From Sphingobacteriales bacterium (GTDB lineage Bacteria; Bacteroidota; Bacteroidia; Chitinophagales; JADIYW01), in assembly GCA_016721245.1 (NCBI GenBank), contig JADKIQ010000020.1, forward strand, positions 1-64,000: a DNA stretch of 64,000 bases, written 5' to 3'. A program made the translations under genes and the position numbers. Below are positions 49,344 through 57,503 of this stretch, in pieces. A model generated the notes under the pieces. The model ran no database searches, was not told where the DNA came from, and saw only the letters and a list, made by a program, of their open reading frames with translations. How positions within the stretch are numbered: position 1 is the first letter of the stretch; each line of letters begins with the position of its first letter.

Positions 49344-51170
49344 ATGCAAACGACAACAGTACATGAAACGCATGCAGATGTTCACGTTCACGGTCCAGGA
49401 CACAGTGGCGGTCATCATCACACGGAAACGTTTATTTCAAAATATATTTTCAGCTTAGACCACAAAACTATCGGTAAGCAATTCCTGATAATGGGTATGG
49501 CATGGGCAATTATAGGCGGTTTCATGTCTGTATTGTTTCGTGTGCAGTTAGGTTGGCCTGATGAAACATTTCCTATTTTAGAAAGAATTTTTTCTACCTG
49601 GTTTACTGATGGAAAATTAAATCCTGAAGCATACTACTCTCTGATTACAATGCATGGAACCATCATGGTATTCTTCGTATTAACAGCGAGTTTGAGCGGT
49701 ACTTTCGCAAATGTTTTAATTCCTCTACAAATTGGAGCAAGAGATATGGCGTCTCCTTTAATGAACGCGTTATCTTTCTGGTTTTTCTTTATCGCAGGTG
49801 TTGTAATGTTTGCTTCTTTATTTTTGCCAACAGGTGCTGCTTCTGCTGGATGGACGATTTATCCACCCTTAAGTGCACTACCACAAACTTCACCAGGTTC
49901 GGGTAATGGTATGACATTCTGGTTGATTGCCATGGTATTATTCGTAGCATCTACTTTATTAGGTGGTTTAAATTATGTTTCTACTGTTTTAAATATGCGT
50001 ACTAAAGGTATGACGATGTTTAGATTACCGCTGACGGTATGGGCATTATTCTTTACAGCCATCATTGGTATCTTGTCTTTCCCTGTATTGGTTTCTTGTG
50101 TGGTACTTTTAATTTTTGACAGAGGATTGGGAACAAGTTTCTATTTGTCAAATATTGTAATCGGTGGTAAAGCCTTACCATATGCAGGTGGTTCACCTAT
50201 CTTATTCCAGCATTTATTCTGGTTCTTAGGCCACCCGGAGGTATATATCATCATTTTACCTGCTATGGGTATGGTATCTGAGATTTTAGCAGTACACTCA
50301 CGTAAACCTATTTTCGGATACAAAGCGATGATTTTTTCTATCTTAGGTATCACCGTATTAGGTTTCATCGTTTGGGCACACCACATGTATCTTTCAGGTA
50401 TGAATCCTTTCTTAGGTTCAGTATTTACTTTATTTACACTGTTAATTGCGATACCATCAGCAGTTAAAGTGTTCAACTGGTTGACTACATTGTGGAGAGG
50501 TAATATCCGTATTACACCACCATCTATGTTTGCTATTGGTTTTGTGTCTATGTTTATATCCGGTGGTTTGACAGGTATCTGGCTCGGAAATTCAACTATT
50601 GATATTCAATTACATGATACCTATTTTGTGGTTGCACACTTCCATATTGTAATGGGTATCGCTGCATTCTTTGGTATGTTTGCTGGTATTTATCATTGGT
50701 TCCCACGCATGTTTGGCAGAATGATGAATGAAACAATGGCTTATATTCACTTCGCTATTACATTTATTGGTGCATACCTTATATTCTGGCCTATGCACTT
50801 TATAGGTTTAGCTGGTGTACCTAGAAGATATTACTCTTTTAACGAAATTGAAGCGTTCTCACAATACGGTGACTTAAATAAATTAATCAGCGTAGCAACT
50901 ATCATTGTTTTCTTAGGACAGTTACTTTTCCTCGTAAACTTCTTCTGGAGTATGTATAGAGGCAGAAAATCTGTACAAAACCCTTGGCAGGCAAATACAT
51001 TGGAATGGACTTCACCTATCGAAGGTATTCATGGAAACTGGGATGGTGAACTTCCTACAGTACATAGATGGCCATATGATTACAGTAGAGATCCGAATAG
51101 TGACATTGATTTCATACCTCAGACGGTTCCATTGACTGAAGAAGAAAAAAAAGATAAAATTCATCATTAA
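49344..51170 (+). CDS. coxA: Cytochrome c oxidase subunit I
   Basis: 608 residues, 12 or more membrane helices. An N-terminal His-rich tail (HETHADVHVHGPGHSGGHHH) precedes the core. Core ligands: His of TMHGTIMVF (haem a), WFLGHPEVYIIILP (CuB His and cross-linked Tyr), HHMYLSG, and HDTYFVVAHFHIVMG (haem a3 and a). The catalytic subunit reduces O2 to water and pumps protons. The GHPEVY form marks an A-type oxidase. It is encoded right after coxB as part of the ACIII-oxidase operon. Confidence 0.97.
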   Translation: MQTTTVHETHADVHVHGPGHSGGHHHTETFISKYIFSLDHKTIGKQFLIMGMAWAIIGGFMSVLFRVQLGWPDETFPILERIFSTWFTDGKLNPEAYYSLITMHGTIMVFFVLTASLSGTFANVLIPLQIGARDMASPLMNALSFWFFFIAGVVMFASLFLPTGAASAGWTIYPPLSALPQTSPGSGNGMTFWLIAMVLFVASTLLGGLNYVSTVLNMRTKGMTMFRLPLTVWALFFTAIIGILSFPVLVSCVVLLIFDRGLGTSFYLSNIVIGGKALPYAGGSPILFQHLFWFLGHPEVYIIILPAMGMVSEILAVHSRKPIFGYKAMIFSILGITVLGFIVWAHHMYLSGMNPFLGSVFTLFTLLIAIPSAVKVFNWLTTLWRGNIRITPPSMFAIGFVSMFISGGLTGIWLGNSTIDIQLHDTYFVVAHFHIVMGIAAFFGMFAGIYHWFPRMFGRMMNETMAYIHFAITFIGAYLIFWPMHFIGLAGVPRRYYSFNEIEAFSQYGDLNKLISVATIIVFLGQLLFLVNFFWSMYRGRKSVQNPWQANTLEWTSPIEGIHGNWDGELPTVHRWPYDYSRDPNSDIDFIPQTVPLTEEEKKDKIHH

Positions 51171-51199
51171 TACAGAAAGATTAAATTGCTTATTCTAAC

Positions 51200-52105
51200 G
51201 TGAAAACAGAAAGAATATATATTGACAGACCTTCATTCGGTAAGATACTTTCTTTAAAGATGAAAGATATTATGGAATTAACTAAATTCCGGTTATCTTT
51301 TCTGGTTGTCTTTTCTGCAGTAATGGCGTATCTGGTTGCTAATCCACTCACTGTTGAATGGCTGAAAATCGTTTTGCTTTCTTTAGGAGGTTTCTTGGTT
51401 ACCGCCTCTTCTAATACCATTAATCAGTTAATAGAGAAAGATACAGACAAGCTAATGGATAGAACAAAAAATCGTCCATTGCCTTCCGGAAGAATGAAAC
51501 CAATAGAAGCTTATTTAATTGCTGGATGTACTGGTGTAACAGGAATATTTATTTTGGGAGTGGTATTTAATCCAATCAGTGGATTATTAGGTGCATTAGC
51601 ATTAATTTCATACGCATTTATTTATACGCCGTTTAAGAAAATAAGCCCAATTGCTGTATTTATCGGAGCAATACCAGGCTCTATGCCATTATTAATTGGA
51701 TGGACAGCAGCAACCGGTACTATAGGATTAGGTGGTGTGATATTATTCTCTATTCAGTTTTTTTGGCAGATTCCTCATTTCTGGTCTATTGCATGGTTAT
51801 TAAACGATGACTATAAAAAAGCCGGATATTATTTGCTGCCATCCGCTGACGGAAAAAACAGAACAACAGCATTACAAAATATTCCTTATTTACTGTGCCT
51901 GATTGCAGTAAGCGTATTACCATATGCATTTGGGTTCACAGGAAGAATATCATTAATAGTGGCTTTAATAGCAGGGTTGTTTTTTTTAATAAACGGAATT
52001 CAATTAGCAACGGATATATCAGATAAAAGTGCAAGAAAACTGATGTTTGCATCTTTCATGTACATTCCGGTAGTATTTATTGCATTCGTTTTAGATAAAG
52101 TATAA
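51200..52105 (+). CDS. ctaB: Protoheme IX farnesyltransferase (haem O synthase)
   Basis: 301 residues from a GTG at 51200, though an ATG 20 codons later (MKDIMELTKFRLSFLVVFSA) is also possible. UbiA-family prenyltransferase motifs: NTINQLIEKDTDKLMDRTKN (about 72-91, NxxxDxxxD) with RPLPSGR, and WQIPHFWSIAWLLNDDYKKA. About nine membrane helices. It farnesylates haem B to haem O for the aa3 oxidase. Haem A synthase (ctaA) is not in this window. Placed within the cox operon. Confidence 0.94.
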   Translation: MKTERIYIDRPSFGKILSLKMKDIMELTKFRLSFLVVFSAVMAYLVANPLTVEWLKIVLLSLGGFLVTASSNTINQLIEKDTDKLMDRTKNRPLPSGRMKPIEAYLIAGCTGVTGIFILGVVFNPISGLLGALALISYAFIYTPFKKISPIAVFIGAIPGSMPLLIGWTAATGTIGLGGVILFSIQFFWQIPHFWSIAWLLNDDYKKAGYYLLPSADGKNRTTALQNIPYLLCLIAVSVLPYAFGFTGRISLIVALIAGLFFLINGIQLATDISDKSARKLMFASFMYIPVVFIAFVLDKV

Positions 52106-52107
52106 AA

Positions 52108-52731
52108 TTGGCAGAGACAACGAAATATAAGATTAATAATCAGGGAGCACACCGTTTCACTATGTACTTATTCATAGTGACAACTTCTATGATTTTTGCA
52201 GGGTTTACAAGTGCCTTTTTAGTACGTAAAGGCGGCGGCGGAGCGTGGACACCTTTTGATATTCCGGCAATTTTTAAAGTGTCAACGTTACTGATATTAT
52301 TAAGCAGTGTGTTTTTGCAGGCTGCTCATATAGCTAATAAAAAACAGCATAAACTAATGACGGCAGTTAGTTTATTTTTTACGCTGGTATTGGGCTTGTT
52401 ATTCTGTTACTACCAGATACAAGGCTGGAAACAGTTAAATGATGTCGGAGTTTATCTTTCTTTTAATCCAAATCCGGCCGGACCATATTTTTTAGTAATT
52501 ACGTTTATACATGCACTACACGTATCTGTTGCAATATTGTTTTTATTTATTGCATTTGTGCATTCGGTAATTTTATTAAGAAGATCAACGAGCATTGAAA
52601 TATTAGATGAAATTGAAACAAAAGAAAAAGGAATCCTTAATATACGCACGGATTTACTGACTTTGTTTTGGCATTTCATGGGTATACTTTGGGTATATTT
52701 ATATTTCTTTTTAACCTTAAATTTAAAGTAG
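52108..52731 (+). CDS. Cytochrome c oxidase subunit III-like protein (first copy)
   Basis: 207 residues, beginning at a TTG two bases after the ctaB stop. Five membrane helices: FTMYLFIVTTSMIFAGFTSA, FKVSTLLILLSSVFLQAAHI, and further on FLVITFIHALHVSVAILFLF, ending with the subunit III signature WHFMGILWVYLYFFL. It is one of two tandem subunit III-type genes here (the other starts at 52747), an arrangement usual in Bacteroidota. The short form lacks two N-terminal helices. It is expected to stabilise the oxidase core. Confidence 0.88.
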   Translation: MAETTKYKINNQGAHRFTMYLFIVTTSMIFAGFTSAFLVRKGGGGAWTPFDIPAIFKVSTLLILLSSVFLQAAHIANKKQHKLMTAVSLFFTLVLGLLFCYYQIQGWKQLNDVGVYLSFNPNPAGPYFLVITFIHALHVSVAILFLFIAFVHSVILLRRSTSIEILDEIETKEKGILNIRTDLLTLFWHFMGILWVYLYFFLTLNLK

Positions 52732-52746
52732 AAAAATCATACTGTA

Positions 52747-53490
52747 ATGGCAGAAGTTTTAGAAATACAAGAAGAGCATCACGCAGATTTATTGCCTACG
52801 CCAGATAATGGCGAAGGAGGTGAAAAAACAGCAATGAATATCAGTTATGGTAAAACCATGATGTGGTATTTCCTATTATCTGATGCATTTACATTTTCAG
52901 CATTCCTAATTGCGTATGCATCTATAAGATTAGCACAAGCATGGTGGCCAAATCCAAATTTGGTTTTTAAATCCTTTCCGGGTTTAGGACATGCAAATGC
53001 TCCATTAGCATTCGTGAGTGTGATGACATTTATTCTGATTCTTAGCTCTGTTGCAGTTGTACGTGCCGTACAGGAAGGCCACAGAATGAATCAGAAAGGT
53101 GTTATGCTTTGGATGATTGGTGGTATTGTTGGTGGTGCTATGTTCTTAGGCTGTCAGGCTTGGGAATGGAGTCACTTAATAGCGGAAGGTTTACGTCCTT
53201 TCTACAATCCATTCGGACCGGATGCAAATGGTATTACACATTTAGTAGAAGAACATATGGCTGTATCACCGGGACCCATCGCATTCGGCGCATTATTCTT
53301 CGGTATTACAGGATTTCACGGATTCCACGTATTTACAGGAGTTTGTATTAATATCTGGGCATTCTTTGCTACGGCAAATGGTACTTTCCAGAGAAGAGGT
53401 CATTATGAAATGATTGAAAAGGTTGGTTTATACTGGCACTTTGTGGATTTAGTATGGGTGTTTGTATTCTTAGCATTCTATTTAATGTAA
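52747..53490 (+). CDS. coxC: Cytochrome c oxidase subunit III (second copy)
   Basis: 247 residues. After a soluble N-terminus, helices include MMWYFLLSDAFTFSAFLIAY, APLAFVSVMTFILILSSVAV and LWMIGGIVGGAMFLGCQAWE. The signature GITGFHGFHVFTGVCIN and the C-terminal YWHFVDLVWVFVFLAFYL are diagnostic of COX3. It forms the third core subunit of the aa3 oxidase. It is 15 bases after the first subunit III gene, in the same operon. Confidence 0.93.
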   Translation: MAEVLEIQEEHHADLLPTPDNGEGGEKTAMNISYGKTMMWYFLLSDAFTFSAFLIAYASIRLAQAWWPNPNLVFKSFPGLGHANAPLAFVSVMTFILILSSVAVVRAVQEGHRMNQKGVMLWMIGGIVGGAMFLGCQAWEWSHLIAEGLRPFYNPFGPDANGITHLVEEHMAVSPGPIAFGALFFGITGFHGFHVFTGVCINIWAFFATANGTFQRRGHYEMIEKVGLYWHFVDLVWVFVFLAFYLM

Positions 53491-53518
53491 TTGTTTTATA
53501 AAAAATTAAAAGAAAGAT

Positions 53519-53845
53519 ATGTCTAGTCATTTATCAGAAGAACAATATCAGTCAGGTGTAAAAGCAGTCTGGAGAGCAACGGCAATTCTTAGTATTGTTA
53601 CTGTAGTTGAAGTAGCAGTTGCACTAATATTAGGACCGCATTTGCCAAAATTAGTTATGAATACATTCTATGTGCTTGCAAGTTTAGCAAAAGCTTTCTT
53701 TATCGTAGGTGAATTTATGCACTTGAAATACGAGAAACGTGCCTTTATGCTTTCTCTTGGAGTTCCATTAGTTTTCCTGGTTTGGGCAATTATTGCATTT
53801 GCTACAGAAGGACATTACTGGAATATCTTGAATCATCCTAAATAA
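53519..53845 (+). CDS. Cytochrome c oxidase subunit IV-type protein
   Basis: 108 residues, three membrane helices (ATAILSIVTVVEVAVALIL, MNTFYVLASLAKAFFIVGEF and FMLSLGVPLVFLVWAIIAF) with the typical FMHLKYEKR stretch after the second helix. This matches the CyoD/COX4_pro-like small subunit encoded after subunit III in many bacterial oxidases. Thought to assist assembly of the CuB site. Operon position supports the call. Confidence 0.87.
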   Translation: MSSHLSEEQYQSGVKAVWRATAILSIVTVVEVAVALILGPHLPKLVMNTFYVLASLAKAFFIVGEFMHLKYEKRAFMLSLGVPLVFLVWAIIAFATEGHYWNILNHPK

Positions 53846-53851
53846 TCTTTA

Positions 53852-54592
53852 TTGAAAAATAATAAAAGAGTCGGGTTTATTGCTGCCGTAATAGTAGTTG
53901 CATTATTTCCGGTTGCATTCTTTCTGGTATTTAACTATCTGAATAAACATAGACCGACACTGGAAACGGATAAATGTTTGCCAATTTACGGTCCTAAAGA
54001 ACCTTTTAAGTCGAAAGATTATCGTGACAGAGATATCATAGATACTGCTTATTTTAAAGTTCCTCCTTTTTCTTTTTTAGATCAGAACGGTGATACTGTT
54101 ACAGAAGCTATTATGAACGGAAAAGTAACCGTAGTTGATTTCTTCTTCACTACCTGCAAAAGCATCTGTATTGATATGACCAGCAATCTGCATCTCGTGC
54201 AGGATAAATTTGTAACAGATAAAGACGTATTGATACTTTCCCATACAGTTGATCCTGAAACAGATTCTGTAAAACAATTATTCAATTATTCTGTTGAAAA
54301 GGATGTGAATTCCAGAATGTGGAGATTGCTGACCGGAGACAAGAAAGAACTGTATAAACAAGCTCGTAACGGGTATTTTATTACAGCGATGCAAGGTGAC
54401 GGTGGTCCGACGGATTTTATTCACGATCAGAAATTTGTACTAATTGATAAGGAAAGACGAATCAGAGGATATTATGACGGGACAGATAAGAAATCAGTTG
54501 ATCAGTTGATAAAAGACATTCAAATGTTACTGGTGAGTTATATTGTTCCCATGAAAAGGAACGACCCTAAGTACAAGAAAGAGAAAAAATAA
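53852..54592 (+). CDS. SCO1/SenC family copper chaperone
   Basis: 246 residues, beginning at a TTG at 53852. One N-terminal membrane anchor (FIAAVIVVALFPVAFFLVF) is followed by a thioredoxin-like fold. The copper-binding CxxxC motif is C102 and C106 (FTTCKSIC), and the conserved His is in FIHDQKFVLID. It delivers copper or reduces thiols for the CuA site of subunit II, which is encoded in the same operon. The C-terminal 20 residues are Lys-rich. Confidence 0.92.
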   Translation: MKNNKRVGFIAAVIVVALFPVAFFLVFNYLNKHRPTLETDKCLPIYGPKEPFKSKDYRDRDIIDTAYFKVPPFSFLDQNGDTVTEAIMNGKVTVVDFFFTTCKSICIDMTSNLHLVQDKFVTDKDVLILSHTVDPETDSVKQLFNYSVEKDVNSRMWRLLTGDKKELYKQARNGYFITAMQGDGGPTDFIHDQKFVLIDKERRIRGYYDGTDKKSVDQLIKDIQMLLVSYIVPMKRNDPKYKKEKK

Positions 54593-54628
54593 ATCAGAAT
54601 TTATAGATTGTTCTAAAATCTTTATTGT

Positions 54629-55165
54629 ATGCTTCAAAATACTTCTACTAAAACAATCAATCTTGTCATTGCAATAATTTCTGTTGCTGTACCCAGTCTG
54701 GTTATTGCTATGCTGAAATTTGCGCCACCTGCGATTACCCACAATATTGATTTGAGTTTTTTTCCAAAATTTCATGCTTTTGTAAATACAGGAACTACCC
54801 TTTGTTTGTTAACGGGATTGTTCTTTATAAAAAATAAAAACAGTAGCTCTCACAGAATAGCTATGTTGACAGCATTATTACTTTCCGTTGTTTTTCTGTT
54901 GTCATACGTTATTTATCATACGTTAAAGGCAGAAGATAGCAAGTTTGGTGGAGAAGGGGTTTTACGTTATGCTTACTTTTTTATCTTGATTTCACATATT
55001 ATACTCTCTGCAATTGTATTGCCTTTTGTATTAAAAACTTTTTCTTTTGCATTTAAGAACGATTTTATACAACACAAGAAATGGGCGAAATTTACTTATC
55101 CATTGTGGCTATATGTGGCAATCACCGGAGTTTTGGTGTACGTGTTTATGGCGCCTTATTATTAA
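54629..55165 (+). CDS. DUF420 membrane protein
   Basis: 178 residues with four to five membrane helices (INLVIAIISVAVPSLVIAML, FHAFVNTGTTLCLLTGLFFI, LTALLLSVVFLLSYVIYHTL, YAYFFILISHIILSAIVLPF). The HAFVN, YVIYH and ISHI His residues and the final KKWAKFTYPLWLYVAITGVL are DUF420 features. DUF420 proteins are linked to haem-copper oxidase assembly (CtaM-like) in several phyla. Its place after sco in the cox operon agrees. Exact role not proven. Confidence 0.88.
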   Translation: MLQNTSTKTINLVIAIISVAVPSLVIAMLKFAPPAITHNIDLSFFPKFHAFVNTGTTLCLLTGLFFIKNKNSSSHRIAMLTALLLSVVFLLSYVIYHTLKAEDSKFGGEGVLRYAYFFILISHIILSAIVLPFVLKTFSFAFKNDFIQHKKWAKFTYPLWLYVAITGVLVYVFMAPYY

Positions 55166-55211
55166 CGCTAAATTCACTCTTCTAATCTAGTTATTGTGTA
55201 ATTTTACAAGT

Positions 55212-55442
55212 ATGCAAATCAGGAAATATATACCATTTATTTTTACAATACTTTTATTAAGTATTTCTATTCTCTCGCAGGCACAATGCGCCATGTGTAA
55301 AGGTACTGTGCAAACTTCTCAGTATGCAAAAAGTATCAATAACGGTATAGAATATTTATTAATGGCTCCTATTCTCTTGGTTGGCGTTATTGTGTTTCTC
55401 TGGGTGAAAAATAAAGAGAAATTTCAAACAAAAGAAAATTAG
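55212..55442 (+). CDS. Small exported CxxC membrane protein at end of cox operon
   Basis: 76 residues from the ATG at 55212 (MQIRKYIPFIFTILLLSISI). A signal peptide ends near SQAQ, so the mature protein would begin with CAMCKGTVQTSQYAK, a CxxC at its N-terminus. One C-terminal membrane helix (YLLMAPILLVGVIVFLWVKN) follows. Small proteins of this design recur beside cox genes in Bacteroidota and have no described function. A copper-handling or thiol role in oxidase assembly is an inference from the motif and position after sco and DUF420. The upstream ATG at 55194 is rejected because it precedes the signal peptide. Confidence 0.75.
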   Translation: MQIRKYIPFIFTILLLSISILSQAQCAMCKGTVQTSQYAKSINNGIEYLLMAPILLVGVIVFLWVKNKEKFQTKEN

Positions 55443-55510
55443 AAATTAATTTTCAACCTCAATTTATTCTCTGCTTCTGAATTCTTAAATTTTCTTTGTA
55501 CTATTGTAAT

Positions 55511-56764
55511 ATGTCTCCGTCATTTCATATCAAAAAACCGGCGCAGGATTTTATTAATGGCTCCATTCAGTTAAATGGATCTAAAAGTATCAGTAATCGT
55601 GTATTAATTATTGATGCTTTATGTAAGAATCAGATTGCTATGGAAAATTTATCCAATGCGGATGATACGGTTTTTCTTAAAAATATACTTCAGTCAAAAG
55701 ATAACGTTTTAGATGCAGGAGCAGGCGGAACCACCTTCCGTTTTCTTACCGCATTTTTAGCTACACAAGAAGGAAGGGAAGTGGTGCTGACCGGCAGCGA
55801 ACGCATGCAGTTGCGGCCGATAAAAATCCTGGTAGATGCCTTAGTGCAATTAGGTGCAGATATCACCTACGAAAAGAATCAGGGCTTTCCGCCACTAAGA
55901 ATCAGAGGAAGAAAATTAAAAGGCGGGAAAATAAGTTTGCCTGCTGATACTTCTTCACAATTCATTACCGCTTTGTTGTTAATCGCACCAACGCTGGAAG
56001 AAGGTCTTGAGCTTGAATTAACCGGTACTATTGTTTCTGTTCCATATATTAAGATGACGTTGAAAATGATGGAGTATTTTGGAGTTCGTACCAAATTTGA
56101 AGGAAACAATATAAGTGTAGAATCCGGCAATTATGTACCCAAACCATTTTATATAGAAGCTGACTGGAGTGCAGCATCTTACTTTTATGCGATGGCAGTT
56201 TTAGCAGAAGCTGCATCCATAGAATTAAAAGGATTAACCAATCAGCAAATACAGGGAGACGCAGTTATTGCTTCCATTGCAAATAGTTTTGGTGTAGAAA
56301 CGACGTGGAAAGAAAATGCTGTTGAAATTCGTAAAATTAGCAAACCGGATATTAGTGTATTTGATTTTGATTTCCTGGAATGCCCTGATTTGGCACAGAC
56401 TGTTGTTGCGTTTTGTGCCGCCTTGAATATAGAACTGCATTGCAAAGGTTTGCAAACGTTGCGAATTAAAGAAACAGACCGAATTGCAGCATTAGATACA
56501 GAATTACAAAAATTAGGTTTAGCTTCTTTAGTGGAGTTGGATAGCAAAAACTGGCAATTAATTTCAAATAAGCTTACGACTTACAACTCACGACTTACGA
56601 CTATAAAAACATATGACGATCACCGCATGGCCATGGCGTTTGCACCCTTAGTCTTGAAATTAAATGAATTAGTTATAGAAGATGCCAATGTAGTTTCAAA
56701 ATCCTATCCGTTATTTTGGAAAGACCTCGAAAAGTTGGGATTTGAAATTACAACAGCGATTTAA
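55511..56764 (+). CDS. aroA: 3-phosphoshikimate 1-carboxyvinyltransferase (EPSP synthase)
   Basis: 417 residues from the ATG at 55511 (MSPSFHIKKPAQDF). Motifs: NGSKSISNRVLIIDAL (about 23-38), DAGAGGTTFRFLTAFLA, the substrate-binding ADTSSQFITALLL, LRIKETDRIAAL (about 319-330) and TYDDHRMAMAFAPL. It joins shikimate-3-phosphate and PEP in aromatic amino acid synthesis. Oddity: residues 355-364 (LTTYNSRLTT), just before the DDHRMAMAF block, are encoded by four degenerate copies of the heptamer that is also in pheT. The 3' end overlaps the convergent START-domain gene by 17 bases. Confidence 0.95.
   Translation: MSPSFHIKKPAQDFINGSIQLNGSKSISNRVLIIDALCKNQIAMENLSNADDTVFLKNILQSKDNVLDAGAGGTTFRFLTAFLATQEGREVVLTGSERMQLRPIKILVDALVQLGADITYEKNQGFPPLRIRGRKLKGGKISLPADTSSQFITALLLIAPTLEEGLELELTGTIVSVPYIKMTLKMMEYFGVRTKFEGNNISVESGNYVPKPFYIEADWSAASYFYAMAVLAEAASIELKGLTNQQIQGDAVIASIANSFGVETTWKENAVEIRKISKPDISVFDFDFLECPDLAQTVVAFCAALNIELHCKGLQTLRIKETDRIAALDTELQKLGLASLVELDSKNWQLISNKLTTYNSRLTTIKTYDDHRMAMAFAPLVLKLNELVIEDANVVSKSYPLFWKDLEKLGFEITTAI
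56573..56600 (+). repeat. In-frame heptamer tandem repeat (CTTACGA-like x4) inside aroA
   Basis: Copies are CTTACGA, CTTACAA, CTCACGA, CTTACGA, then CT. They encode LTTYNSRLTT, against LTTHDSRLTT in pheT (25248-25275). Diverged bases are mainly C/T transitions at the third position of the unit. Confidence 0.9.
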
Positions 56765-57353
56765 TTTTGGTAAACATATAAAAAGGGCAGTCCACAGAAG
56801 ATAAATTTGCCAGTACATCCGGAATTCCGCCACCCGGTGAGCCATATGCCTGATGTATCAACTCAATTTTTCCATTTCCAAGTGGAACAATTTTAAAATA
56901 ACCTTTTGATTTAGGTATTCGTACGTATTTATCATTTTTTGGAATCAAATCAGGAGCACCATCTAAATTAATCATAATTACGCCTTTGCTGTCTGGTGGA
57001 TAAAAAGTCATGTGCGTAATCGTTTCTCTGGATTTTATAAGTGGTGCAGAAATGATCATGTAAGTGTAGAAATCATTCTCATTATTTTTTTTTAGAACTT
57101 TCACGCTGCCTGCATCTACTTTGTACATCCATTTTTCATATTGTGAAATGTTTTTTAAAAAAGAAACCAACTTTTCAGATGTAATATTTAAAACAATAGA
57201 AGCTTTGTATTCTTTAAGTGAAGAATTCGGTGTTTTTCTGTTCCATATCTTAATTCCGTCTTTATCTTTTTCCAGCTTCCATGGTTCTTCAGCAGAAGCG
57301 TATGAAAAACTTAGTGTAGACAAAGAAAAAAGCAGCAGTAATAAGTTTTTCAT
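56748..57353 (-). CDS. Secreted START/SRPBCC-domain protein
   Basis: 201 residues with a signal peptide (MKNLLLLLFSLSTLSFSYAS). The rest is one START-type lipid-binding fold: PWKLEKDKDGIKIWNRKTPN, then YKASIVLNITSEKLVSFLKN, YTYMIISAPLIKSRETITHM and KGYFKIVPLGNGKIELIHQA. It probably binds a hydrophobic ligand in the periplasm; ligand unknown. Such stand-alone START proteins are frequent in Bacteroidota. It is upstream of nothing on its strand, and a -7 box (57380-57387) precedes it. Confidence 0.82.
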   Translation of the reverse strand: MKNLLLLLFSLSTLSFSYASAEEPWKLEKDKDGIKIWNRKTPNSSLKEYKASIVLNITSEKLVSFLKNISQYEKWMYKVDAGSVKVLKKNNENDFYTYMIISAPLIKSRETITHMTFYPPDSKGVIMINLDGAPDLIPKNDKYVRIPKSKGYFKIVPLGNGKIELIHQAYGSPGGGIPDVLANLSSVDCPFYMFTKIKSLL

Positions 57354-57379
57354 ATGGACAGAAATTTAAAAATAGTATA

Positions 57380-57387
57380 CAAATATA
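57380..57387 (-). promoter_or_regulatory. -7 promoter element of the START-domain gene
   Basis: TATATTTG on the minus strand, an exact TAnnTTTG match, 26 bases before the ATG at 57353. Confidence 0.45.
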
Positions 57388-57503
57388 ATGCCTGTTTTTT
57401 GCATTTCATTTGTAACCAACAAAACTATAAAATGTTTAAAACAAAATGAAGACGGATGATTGAAACTTTAATTTCTTAACGAATTTTATGAAAATCATTT
57501 TTT

